A DNA stretch of 64,000 nt from Paenibacillus woosongensis. GTDB taxonomy: Bacteria; Bacillota; Bacilli; Paenibacillales; Paenibacillaceae. The stretch is taken from positions 1 to 64,000 of the forward strand of contig NZ_WNZW01000003.1 in assembly GCF_009725165.1 (NCBI RefSeq), written 5' to 3'. Shown here in pieces: positions 32,337 to 40,900 of this stretch. The position numbers and the translations under genes are program-made. Within the stretch, counting starts at the first letter, position 1; every line of letters starts with the position of its first letter. The notes beneath the pieces were generated by a model. It was not told the origin of the DNA. It made no database searches and was given only the letters and a program-made list of their open reading frames with translations.

Positions 32337-33053
32337 ATGCGCGAATATATTGCAAGACGGTTTCCATTAGTGTTGGATCTGCAGACTTTTGCCGAGGGCA
32401 GCGGTGCTGGCGGCGAAGGTGGAGAAGGGGGCGAAGGCGGTGGCAATGGCGGCAATAGTGGCGATGGCGGAAACGGTAGCAAGACGTTTACCCAAGCTGA
32501 ACTTGATGCTGCTGTTCAGTCACGGCTTTCCAGAGCCGAGAAGAATGCTCAAAAGTCTCTGGCTAAGGAATTGGGTTTTGATTCCGTCGAGGCCATGCAA
32601 GCCGCGCTGAAAAAGGATACAGGAAGCGACAAGAAGGATGACGGGAAACTTGACCCTGCGGAAGTCAGCCGCCTGGTTGATGAGCAAATCAAGGAGCGCG
32701 AGAAGGAACAGAATCAAAAGACCTTCAACCGCTTACTAAATGCCGAGGTAAAGGTGTTGGCAAATGAACTCGGGTTTGCCGATTGGGAAGATGCGCTTGC
32801 TCTGGGCGATTTTTCTAAGGTCAAAGAGAATGACCGGGGCGACTTAGAAGGTGTCAAGGAAGCAATGGAAGACCTGGCCAAGAAGAAACCACATCTTCTT
32901 ATAGTGAAGCCTGGGGGCGGCCGCTTTGGCGCCAATATTGGTGGTACAAGTTCGACCGATAAGAAAAAGCGTCATGAGGAAATCATCAATTTAGCTAAAA
33001 GCCGTGGGGCAATCAGCGGGCAAACCGTTAACGACCCTTGGGCAAGAAAATAA
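32337..33053 (+). CDS. Scaffold protein (DUF4355-type)
   Basis: 238 aa. N-terminal LDLQTFAEG tag, a Gly-rich linker, then a charged helical scaffold core (FTQAELDAAVQSRLSRAEKN; DEQIKEREKEQNQKTFNRLL). The LDLQTFA tag also starts the major capsid protein. Directs procapsid assembly. Confidence 0.88.
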   Translation: MREYIARRFPLVLDLQTFAEGSGAGGEGGEGGEGGGNGGNSGDGGNGSKTFTQAELDAAVQSRLSRAEKNAQKSLAKELGFDSVEAMQAALKKDTGSDKKDDGKLDPAEVSRLVDEQIKEREKEQNQKTFNRLLNAEVKVLANELGFADWEDALALGDFSKVKENDRGDLEGVKEAMEDLAKKKPHLLIVKPGGGRFGANIGGTSSTDKKKRHEEIINLAKSRGAISGQTVNDPWARK

Positions 33054-33068
33054 GGAGGTAATGTAATT

Positions 33069-33446
33069 ATGAGACTGCAACCAAGACCGCGAGTTACTGT
33101 CCAGGATGAATACGAAATTTTGGCATCGTTTGAAGTGATCCGGGAGGTAACGAACGGAATCACGATTGATTCTGCTGCTGTCAAGGCTGACGGAAACGGC
33201 GACAAGATCATCAAGAAAGGCATGCCAATGGCGAAGCTTACCGCTTCCGGCAAATTTGTCCCCTATGACCCTGCCGGGTCCGATGGCAGCGAGAACCCGA
33301 CCGTTATCCTGAAGCGTACGGTCAATGTCAAATACGGCGACCATGTAGTCGGCGGCTATGAAGTGGCCAAGGTGATCACGGAGCGGATTCCAGTAACGGT
33401 GGATGATACGCTGCGCAGCAAGATGCCGCATATTGTATTTGCCTAA
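33069..33446 (+). CDS. Head decoration/stabilisation protein
   Basis: 125 aa, beta-rich; EVIREVTNGITIDSAAVKAD, KIIKKGMPMAKLTASGKFVP, VVGGYEVAKVITERIPV are typical of lambda gpD-like decoration proteins between scaffold and capsid genes. Confidence 0.75.
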   Translation: MRLQPRPRVTVQDEYEILASFEVIREVTNGITIDSAAVKADGNGDKIIKKGMPMAKLTASGKFVPYDPAGSDGSENPTVILKRTVNVKYGDHVVGGYEVAKVITERIPVTVDDTLRSKMPHIVFA

Positions 33447-33475
33447 TATCAAACAAAGGAAGGAATGTGTAACGA

Positions 33476-34612
33476 ATGACGAAGAAAAAACAATTTCGCT
33501 ATAAACTTGATCTCCAGACTTTCGCCGACGATCCCATTGATCTGACGCTCGAGGAGGCGCTGACAGGAGAAGATTTGTTGGTCTACTCTCGTAACCTCGA
33601 AGTGTCCAATGAGTACCTGCATCCGCTCTTTTTTCCACCACGGGAAACTGCGGAGCTCACGGTCGATGTTATCCAGGAAGAATCGCCCCGGCTGCCGGTC
33701 ATGGCCCAGATCGCCGAGCTTGGTACCGAAGTCGAATATGGATCCCGGGAAGGTTTGAAGGGATCCCGTATTGAGATTCCGAAGATTCAGCGCGGTCGCT
33801 ACATGGATGAGAAGCTTGTTCGCATGGCTCTGCAGGCTTCCCAAAGCTATGGTCTACGTAATGAGGAGCGCAACCAGTTGCGTAATCGGCAGCTGAACGA
33901 TGCCCAGTATGCCGTTGACGCCATCCGCGCGCGTCGTGAATGGATCGCCATGACCTCCATCTGGAGCGGCAAGGTAGTCTATACCGAGGGAAACGTGAAG
34001 GTTGATGTTGATTTCGGATACACAACCGAGCAGAAGCCGGTGCTGTCCGGAACGGACCTTTGGAGCGACATCATTAACTCCACGCCGCTGGATGATATTC
34101 AGCTCTGGGTTGACCAATGGAGAGCCAAGGGCATCCGTCTTCGCCGGGCGCTGACATCGCAGAAGATCATCACTCTGCTTCGCCGGAACCTGTCGATCCG
34201 AAAGGCCTACCATGGCGATCCGAGCGGCAACGCCCAGCCTCCGCAGCTTACCAAGGCTCAACTGGATACTGTTTTCGAATCCATGGAGTTCCCGACGTTG
34301 GCTGCCTATGACACGCAGGCTCGTACCGAGGACCGTGCCCTGACCGGAGGCAAACTTTCCTTTACGACTGTGCGAATGGTGCCAGAAGATCGTTTTATTC
34401 TCCTGCCTGACGGCCCGCTGGGTAACTACCTGTGGGCGAAGACGACAGAGGAAATGATGGCCGAGATCGAGGCTGAGCAAACCGGCGACATGGGTCTGTT
34501 TGTGTTCCGTGACGTAACTAAGAACCCGATTCGGTTGCGGACAGCTGGCGTCGCGCTGAACTTCCCGGCGTTTGCCTGGGCTGATTCGGTCGTATCGGCA
34601 AAGGTTCTGTAA
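33476..34612 (+). CDS. Major capsid protein
   Basis: 378 aa. N-terminal KLDLQTFADD tag, then a gpE/HK97-type capsid fold: SNEYLHPLFFPPRETAELTV, VEYGSREGLKGSRIEIPKIQ, ILLPDGPLGNYLWAKTTEEM, KNPIRLRTAGVALNFPAFAW. Start ATG 33476 follows AAGGAAGG. Ends at a terminator-like hairpin. Confidence 0.92.
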   Translation: MTKKKQFRYKLDLQTFADDPIDLTLEEALTGEDLLVYSRNLEVSNEYLHPLFFPPRETAELTVDVIQEESPRLPVMAQIAELGTEVEYGSREGLKGSRIEIPKIQRGRYMDEKLVRMALQASQSYGLRNEERNQLRNRQLNDAQYAVDAIRARREWIAMTSIWSGKVVYTEGNVKVDVDFGYTTEQKPVLSGTDLWSDIINSTPLDDIQLWVDQWRAKGIRLRRALTSQKIITLLRRNLSIRKAYHGDPSGNAQPPQLTKAQLDTVFESMEFPTLAAYDTQARTEDRALTGGKLSFTTVRMVPEDRFILLPDGPLGNYLWAKTTEEMMAEIEAEQTGDMGLFVFRDVTKNPIRLRTAGVALNFPAFAWADSVVSAKVL

Positions 34613-34643
34613 GGAGCTCTTCTGAGGGCTCCTTTTCTTTTTC
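34613..34643 (+). terminator. Intrinsic terminator after the capsid gene
   Basis: GGAGC-(TCTTCTGAGG)-GCTCC followed by TTTTCTTTTTC. Confidence 0.75.
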
Positions 34644-34661
34644 ATTAATTACTCGGAAAGG

Positions 34662-35042
34662 GTGAAGAAAGTGGACTTGCAAATCACAGGTACTGTGAAA
34701 TACAACGGAGACTGGAAGAAGTCGGGCGATGAAATCCGCAAGGTGGATGATGAAGTCGGCAAGATGCTTGTTGCTGCAGAAGTCGCCAAGGAAATCGAGC
34801 CGCTGGAAGAAGATGATGCGGGCGGAGACGAGTTGAAAGAGCTCCGCGATCGTGCTAAAGCGCTGGGCGTGTCGAATGCCGGCCGGCTCGGTGAAGCGAA
34901 GCTGAAGGAAGGCATTTCAGAGAAAGAGGCTGAACAGTTGGCCGAACTCCGCAAAAGGGCCGCTGAACTAGGCATCAAGAGCGTCGATGAAAAAGACGCC
35001 GAAACGCTTGCTGCAGAAATCGCTGCTGCCGAACAAAAGTAG
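34662..35042 (+). CDS. Hypothetical head-associated protein, 126 aa
   Basis: GTG start. A short beta segment (LQITGTVKYNGDWKKSGDEI) is followed by two similar helical units (ELRDRAKALGVSNAGRLGEA; ELRKRAAELGIKSVDEKDAE), SAP/LEM-like repeats. Located where phages carry capsid fibre or head-protein genes. Confidence 0.6.
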   Translation: MKKVDLQITGTVKYNGDWKKSGDEIRKVDDEVGKMLVAAEVAKEIEPLEEDDAGGDELKELRDRAKALGVSNAGRLGEAKLKEGISEKEAEQLAELRKRAAELGIKSVDEKDAETLAAEIAAAEQK

Positions 35043-35051
35043 GTGATTGGA

Positions 35052-35438
35052 ATGGATAGGCAAGAAGTAGCCGACTGGATCGCGGCCAACATGCTCGATA
35101 CAGAAGCTTGGGATCGTGGGACAGAACAACGGCAAACGGTTGCTATCAAGCAGGCCGAGCGAAACCTCGCTAGGTGGTACCCTGATGTTGTGCTCACTGC
35201 CGAGATTGTTGCTTACCAAACTGTTTGGGAGTTGCAAGGCATTGATCCGGCATTGAAGTACCAGAAGCACAACGTTAAAACCGTCTCCGACAATGGCGAA
35301 TCCATCAGCTACAAAGACGGTGAGCGGTCTCTCGTGGCTCCTGATGTGCGTGCGCTGCTTGGCTCTACCGCCGATGAATTGGCTGAGGAGGAAGCCGCAG
35401 AGGCGGCACAGTTGCAGTATGGCGGTGCATTGGTATGA
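35052..35438 (+). CDS. Head-tail connector protein (adaptor)
   Basis: 128 aa from ATG 35052; a GTG at 35043 is possible. Helical (QEVADWIAANMLDTEAWDRG; AIKQAERNLARWYPDVVLTA) with a variable C-terminus, in the gp15/gp6-like adaptor position after the capsid genes. Confidence 0.7.
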   Translation: MDRQEVADWIAANMLDTEAWDRGTEQRQTVAIKQAERNLARWYPDVVLTAEIVAYQTVWELQGIDPALKYQKHNVKTVSDNGESISYKDGERSLVAPDVRALLGSTADELAEEEAAEAAQLQYGGALV

Positions 35439-35767
35439 GTATCTTTGGATACCCGGCAGAGGTGACACATTGGCATTCCGAGGTAGACGATTGGGGGCGG
35501 CCATTACCGCCGACTAGCACGGTTAGGGCAGCCAAGGTCATCGAAGAGCAGCGGCTGGTTCGGAATGCCCGCGGCGAAGAGGTACAAATCGCTTACGAAA
35601 TCCATGTCGAAGGCGCTATTCCGATTGGTTTCGATGACTACTTCATGTACACTAATACGCTCGGGTTAGAGATCCGCTGTGATGTGGCTCATTTCGAAGT
35701 ACGCAAGTTCCTCGGAACCGATGATGTGAAGAAGGTGATCATCTATGGCCGGCCGCAAAATCTTTAG
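35435..35767 (+). CDS. Head closure protein
   Basis: 110 aa, beta-rich (VQIAYEIHVEGAIPIGFDDY; LEIRCDVAHFEVRKFLGTDD). ATGA overlap with the adaptor gene and a 23-bp overlap with the gp10-like gene. Position and size fit SPP1 gp16/HK97 gp7-type stoppers. Confidence 0.65.
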   Translation: MSIFGYPAEVTHWHSEVDDWGRPLPPTSTVRAAKVIEEQRLVRNARGEEVQIAYEIHVEGAIPIGFDDYFMYTNTLGLEIRCDVAHFEVRKFLGTDDVKKVIIYGRPQNL

Positions 35768-36194
35768 TTTTGAGCTAGAAGGACTTGGGTCTATTCTCAA
35801 TAGATTGGATGAGCTGGAAAAAGAGATTGATCAGCGGCTGGATGAAACACTTACCCGGCTGGCCTTGAAGGTCATCGCCGATGCAAAACGATTGGCGCCA
35901 ATCGATGAGGGAGATCTGGAAGCGGCCCTTATCGTCGGCGAAGTGAAGCGAACCATTGCCGGTATATATATTGACATTGGCACGAGCCCGGAGGTTGATG
36001 ATTATGCTGTTGTTCAACATGAAGGATTCCGGAAAACGAAGGCAGGGAAACTTGTCGTTTTGACTCCAGGGGAAAAGACCAGGAGCAAGCCGGCTCACGG
36101 TGGCTATATGCCAGGAAAAAAATATCTGGAGAACGCTTTGAAGATGAACGAAAAGCTCATTTTGGAAGAACTCTCCAAGCTATTGGAGGGGTGA
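35745..36194 (+). CDS. HK97 gp10-like tail-completion protein
   Basis: 149 aa. LEGLGSILNRLDELEKEIDQ then LALKVIADAKRLAPIDEGDL and the GTSPEVDDYAVVQHEG motif are the hallmark of the HK97-gp10_like family, with KPAHGGYMPGKKYLENAL near the end. Confidence 0.9.
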   Translation: MAGRKIFSFELEGLGSILNRLDELEKEIDQRLDETLTRLALKVIADAKRLAPIDEGDLEAALIVGEVKRTIAGIYIDIGTSPEVDDYAVVQHEGFRKTKAGKLVVLTPGEKTRSKPAHGGYMPGKKYLENALKMNEKLILEELSKLLEG

Positions 36195-36197
36195 TGT

Positions 36198-36602
36198 ATG
36201 CTCGCAAGCGACTTGATTGCATTCCTGACGGTTGCCGGCTTCACCGTTTATCCGGATGCAAACTTTATTCCGGCCGAACTTCCTGAATTCAAGATGCCTT
36301 GCCTTTTCGTATTCGGGACCGGCGGGTATGCACCGCATGAGTATGTGCCTACAGAGCGTCCGACGTTCCAGGTGATCGTGAAGGGCAAATCGTATAAGGA
36401 TTTACCGACAAACATGGCCGCAACGGAGGCGCTCGCCAAAAGATTGGAGCAATTGTTTCACCGTAAAGTAAATTACAAGGTCGGCCAGACTCATGTGTTC
36501 TCAAGCAAAGCCATGCAGCCGCCGATCTATTTGGGGCTGGATGATAAGGACAGGCCAATGTATTCAGTCAATTTCATGTTTTATACGAAGGAGGAAAAAT
36601 AA
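36198..36602 (+). CDS. Tail terminator protein
   Basis: 134 aa, alpha/beta (LFVFGTGGYAPHEYVPTERP; QVIVKGKSYKDLPTNMAATE). Size and position between gp10-like and tail tube genes match tail terminators (minor capsid protein C/gpU-like). Confidence 0.75.
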   Translation: MLASDLIAFLTVAGFTVYPDANFIPAELPEFKMPCLFVFGTGGYAPHEYVPTERPTFQVIVKGKSYKDLPTNMAATEALAKRLEQLFHRKVNYKVGQTHVFSSKAMQPPIYLGLDDKDRPMYSVNFMFYTKEEK

Positions 36603-36604
36603 CA

Positions 36605-37159
36605 ATGGCAGCAGAAGCAGATAAAATTTATGCAGGACCAGGAATTTTCATTTGGGGAGTTGACGAGAATGGTGTTCCGGAAACTGATTCAGTTGTATTC
36701 GACATGACGCAGGGAGGCATCCGTTTCTACACGGAAACGACTTACTACGAGCCGACAATCGACCAAACTGGTACTGCAGCAATAGACACCTTTACGACTG
36801 GAACAATTGGCCGGGTGGAGTTTGATACCCCGGATATGGATTTTGGTAAGGTCGTAAAGTTTAATGCCAATGCTTCCGAAGTAGTCGATGCAACAGACCC
36901 GGACAAGGTGAAATACCAAGTGACCGGTTTGGCAGGTAAGAGATTGCCACGTAAACGGGCAATGATTCAGCCGCAAGGGGTCACTGACCCTGCGCGCTTC
37001 ATTTATCTTGAATCTTGTGGCATTAAATTCGATGCGAACGCCCAGTTTATGCTGGACGACAACCAGAAATTCACGATCAATGCGACGGCTTACCCGGATC
37101 TTAACGCGACTCCAAGAGGACTGCTCTATACTTGGGGCGACATCACAGCAACAGCTTAA
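36605..37159 (+). CDS. Major tail (tube) protein
   Basis: 184 aa. Beta-rich tube fold with VFDMTQGGIRFYTETTYYEP and LYTWGDITATA at the end; single-domain without an Ig-like extension. Followed by a terminator. Confidence 0.85.
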   Translation: MAAEADKIYAGPGIFIWGVDENGVPETDSVVFDMTQGGIRFYTETTYYEPTIDQTGTAAIDTFTTGTIGRVEFDTPDMDFGKVVKFNANASEVVDATDPDKVKYQVTGLAGKRLPRKRAMIQPQGVTDPARFIYLESCGIKFDANAQFMLDDNQKFTINATAYPDLNATPRGLLYTWGDITATA

Positions 37160-37177
37160 TATTGGATTCATTAAACA

Positions 37178-37211
37178 AGGGGAGGGCCTGTGCCTTCTCC
37201 TTTTTTATTTT
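37178..37211 (+). terminator. Intrinsic terminator after the tail tube gene
   Basis: AGGGGAGGGC-CTGT-GCCTTCTCCT followed by TTTTTATTTT; probably sets high tube versus tail-tip expression. Confidence 0.8.
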
Positions 37212-37231
37212 ATTGGAAGGATTGATGATCA

Positions 37232-37645
37232 ATGTTCAGTCTTAGTAAAAAAGATTATGTGACGCTTGGAAACAAACGGATTCAGGTTCCGAAGTTGACT
37301 CGAAACCGATTGAAGAAACTGACAGACCACATTGGGACTATTGGTGATTTTCTTGTCAAATTATTCCTTACTCCCGAAAAAGATCGTGCTGTTTTCATTG
37401 TGGCCGCTGCCGACGTTTCGATTGATGAGGTTTACGAATTAACCTCAATCCTGAGTGATTTGCCAGTTGAGTACCTGGATGAGCATGCCGCGTTCGGCGA
37501 ATGCACTGAGTTTCTTCGGTTGACATGGGAAAAGAACGATATGAATGAAGCCCTAAAAAACTTAGGCGGCCTGATTCCACCGGTGGCTCAGCAGTTCGTG
37601 CAGTCGATCGTCAGTCGGATGAATCGGGCCGGAACCCAAGAGTAA
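37232..37645 (+). CDS. Tail assembly chaperone, short form (gpG-like)
   Basis: 137 aa; helical, VTLGNKRIQVPKLTRNRLKK at the start and LGGLIPPVAQQFVQSIVSRM at the end. An A AAA AAC heptamer (37555-37561) lies in the correct register for a -1 shift into the next frame, which is open to 37944. Confidence 0.8.
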   Translation: MFSLSKKDYVTLGNKRIQVPKLTRNRLKKLTDHIGTIGDFLVKLFLTPEKDRAVFIVAAADVSIDEVYELTSILSDLPVEYLDEHAAFGECTEFLRLTWEKNDMNEALKNLGGLIPPVAQQFVQSIVSRMNRAGTQE

Positions 37646-37944
37646 TCACACACAATGATTTTGTACTCCGGTGCTGTGTTGTGCTCGGAAAAACACAGCA
37701 TGAGATCGAGAATGAATACTATTTCGTAGACCTGCCCGAATTGCTCATGCTGAAGGATCAGAACAGAGCCTCGGAGCTACTGGAGAATATTGATGTCGTT
37801 TCTTTCCCTCACATTTCTGATAAAAAGGCTAGGGAAGCGATTGTCAAACGATATGCAAATATATTACCGAAGCCGCCCGCGGAGACACCTAAATCGGCTG
37901 AGGAGCAGTATCAAGCGCAGTTGGCGCGAATGAAGGGGCGGTGA
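37555..37944 (+). CDS. Tail assembly chaperone, frameshifted extension (gpT-like part)
   Basis: The -1 frame is open without a stop from the slippery A AAA AAC through LGKTQHEIENEYYFVDLPEL then LMLKDQNRASELLENIDVV to the stop at 37942-37944, giving a GT fusion of about 237 aa. A separate GTG start at 37681 exists but has no clear ribosome site. Located directly before the tape measure gene, as in lambda G/GT. The exact slip site is inferred. Confidence 0.7.
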   Translation, partial: KKLRRPDSTGGSAVRAVDRQSDESGRNPRVITHNDFVLRCCVVLGKTQHEIENEYYFVDLPELLMLKDQNRASELLENIDVVSFPHISDKKAREAIVKRYANILPKPPAETPKSAEEQYQAQLARMKGR

Positions 37945-37948
37945 AGCT

Positions 37949-40900
37949 ATGAGTATTGAGATTGGCGAACTGAAGGCTAGGATGACTGCAGAAGCACAAG
38001 AAATCAAAGCGGAGATCAAAGAGGTAAAGCAAGGGATCACTGATCTAGGAGAGCAAGGTAAGAAGGCAAGTAAAGACTTAGATCCGCTAAACAATATTCT
38101 CGAACAAATAGGATTAAACACTGAGCAGCTAAAAAAAATTGAGGAGCATTTGAAGAAGATTGATTCCAGTAAGGTAGAGCAGGGCCTATCTGAAATTGTC
38201 AATGAGCTTAAAAAGATGGGCGCCGAAAGCAAGCAGGTATCTGCTGTAGAAAAGTCTCTTGTAGAAGTGACTCAGGCTGCACAGCAAGCGAATGTTCGTA
38301 TTACCAGTCTTGAAACAGAGTTAAGAAAAGCTGGCGACACTGGCCAAAACGAATTGTCTTCGATCAGCACTGACTTGGGAAAGGTAGTTGTACACGGAGA
38401 CAAAGCAACAACCTCCATAAAAGGGCTTAGTACAACATTTACAAACGTAGTTGCTGTTAAAAATCAGATTGAATCGTTAACTGCTACACTGGACAATATT
38501 AATGCCCGTATTGAACTGCAGCGTAGACGACTTTCTGAATTAAAGGAATCGTACGCCAATACATTTAATGTTTCTGACAAGTCGAAGCTGCAGGAGAAAA
38601 TACTTCAAACAGAAGCCTCACTTCTGAAGTTAACCCAAACATCTGATCAAACTGCACAAAAGATTTGGGCACTTGAAGATGGTCTAATCCAAGTTGGTCA
38701 GGGTGGTACAGAAGCAGCTTCCAAGATGGATGCCCTGGATAGTGTCTTGAAAGAAATTGGCTTTAATGCAGATCAAATAAAGGTAATAAAAAAACACCTG
38801 GACGAAACTGACCCGACAAAGTTAGAGCAGCAAATAAGTGAGTTGAGCGCTGCTCTTAAAAAGCTTGGCGTGGACAGTCAACAGATCGAGAAAATAACCA
38901 ATGAGCTTCGGCAAACAGAGCAAGAAGCAGAGAAGACAAAGAAAAGTTTTAGCGGCTTATCTTCCGGTCTCGCTGCATTGGGTGCTGGAGCTGCTACTGC
39001 AAAGTTAAAAAACATAATCACTACCTTTGCTCAGGAAGCTAATCAACTATCAACATCTTTTACGGGACTGGCAGAGACCTCTAAATCATTTAACGTTAAT
39101 GCGGAAGAATCCGTCGATCTTGCTGAACGACTTGCTAATCGTTGGGGACTTAATAAGGGTGTAATGGCTGAAACAATTCAGACATACACGTCCATGAACC
39201 TTTCGCTCGAAGAAACAGAGAAGATTATAACAGCGACGGCAGATGCCGCTGCTTATGGTCGACAAAAACATCTTGCATGGGATGAAGCGATTAGGCAAGT
39301 TGCCCAGGGGATCAAGGCGGGGAATTCCAATCTGACGGACGCAGCCGGTATTACTACGAACCTGTCTGTAATGTATGACCGTTACGCTCGATCCATCGGT
39401 ACAACAGCAGCAAAGTTAACTGAAGCGCAGAAGGTGCAGGCTGCCTACAATGGCATGATGCAAGAAGCAACTGTATTTGCCGGAAATGCCGATTCGGCTA
39501 TGACAGGATATACCGGCACGCAGGCAACCTTTAACCAAACTTTAGAGATGACCCGAGTGGAGCTTGGGGAAGCATTTTTGCCCTTACTTCAAGAATTAAT
39601 GGAACAAGTCACGCCAGTCATCAAAGAGTTTTCTTTATGGGTGTCCGAAAACAAAGAAGTCGCTGCTGGGTTAGCTGCTGCTGCAATATCTGTAACAGGA
39701 CTTATCACAGTTGTAACCTCCCTTATTACGGTTGTCGCAGCACTCCGAGCAGCGTTCATCGCTTTGAATTTATCGATGGGGCCAATAGGATGGGCAATAG
39801 CAGCAATTGGAGCCATAGCAGTGGGAGTTACAGCTTATTCCGCTGCGGCAGACACAGCGGCAGAGTCGGTTATGACTTTCGCCAAAAATCAAGAAGAACT
39901 TAACAAGAGACTGAATGAATCTGCAGTGGATCGTAATGTAGCGGAAGTTCAAAAGCTGCAAGAATCGGCGGACATACTGAATTCATTGCTTGAACAACAG
40001 ATAGAGCTCGAGAAAGAGCTTAATGAAATTATTGAACGTAGAGAGCGACGGGCAGAAAACTCCGATGATCATCGTCGTGTAGGTGAAATAAATGATGAGT
40101 TAGCGAAAATAAATAAAACGTTAAAAAGCATGGATTTCAAGAATGTCGATGAGGCTAGCGCAGCATTAAAACGGATGAATGAAGAAATAAACAAGTCGGT
40201 ACCGGCATTGCTTGAAATGATGAAAGCTGAACTGCAAGATCTCGCTACAAAGAATGATAAAATCGTTGCTTTAGAAAAGTCGGTAGAGCGATACAAAGAG
40301 CTTGCTGCCGCTCAAAGGTTGGACGAGGCACAGAAGCAAGAACTTATTCAAATTACTAATTCGTTGAAGAATCAATATCCTGATTTGAATGCTTTCATGG
40401 ATGAAGAGGGCCGAATCAGAATAGAGAATATCAATACAATTGAGCAACAAATCGGGGTCGAAAAACAGCTTATGCAAGCCTCGATTGATAGTGCCCGTAC
40501 GCAACTACTAAATTTACAACAGACAGCTGCAGCTAACAAAAAATCAGTCGAAGCACAAATCAAAAATTATACCGCCCTAATCTCGGTTGCCAACGCAGTT
40601 GCCGGTATCACAGGTACTGGGATGAAGAAAGAGCCAAGCCTGCTGAATCAGGTTAACCCCACCGTAGCGAACTGGGTTAAGAAACATGGGGAGGAAGCTG
40701 CTGAAAACCTTCCACAGGCTTACGATGACCAAAATAAATGGGCAGCAGCGGAATTAGAAGCAAAGCGCGCACTCGCCAGACTAGATAGCGGCGGTATTGA
40801 TGCATTTAGGTATGAGCCGCCAGATTATGGCGGTGGAGCTGATGATAAAAAGAAAAAGTCCAAGAAAAAGACAGGGAAATCAGCTGCTGAACTGGCTAAG

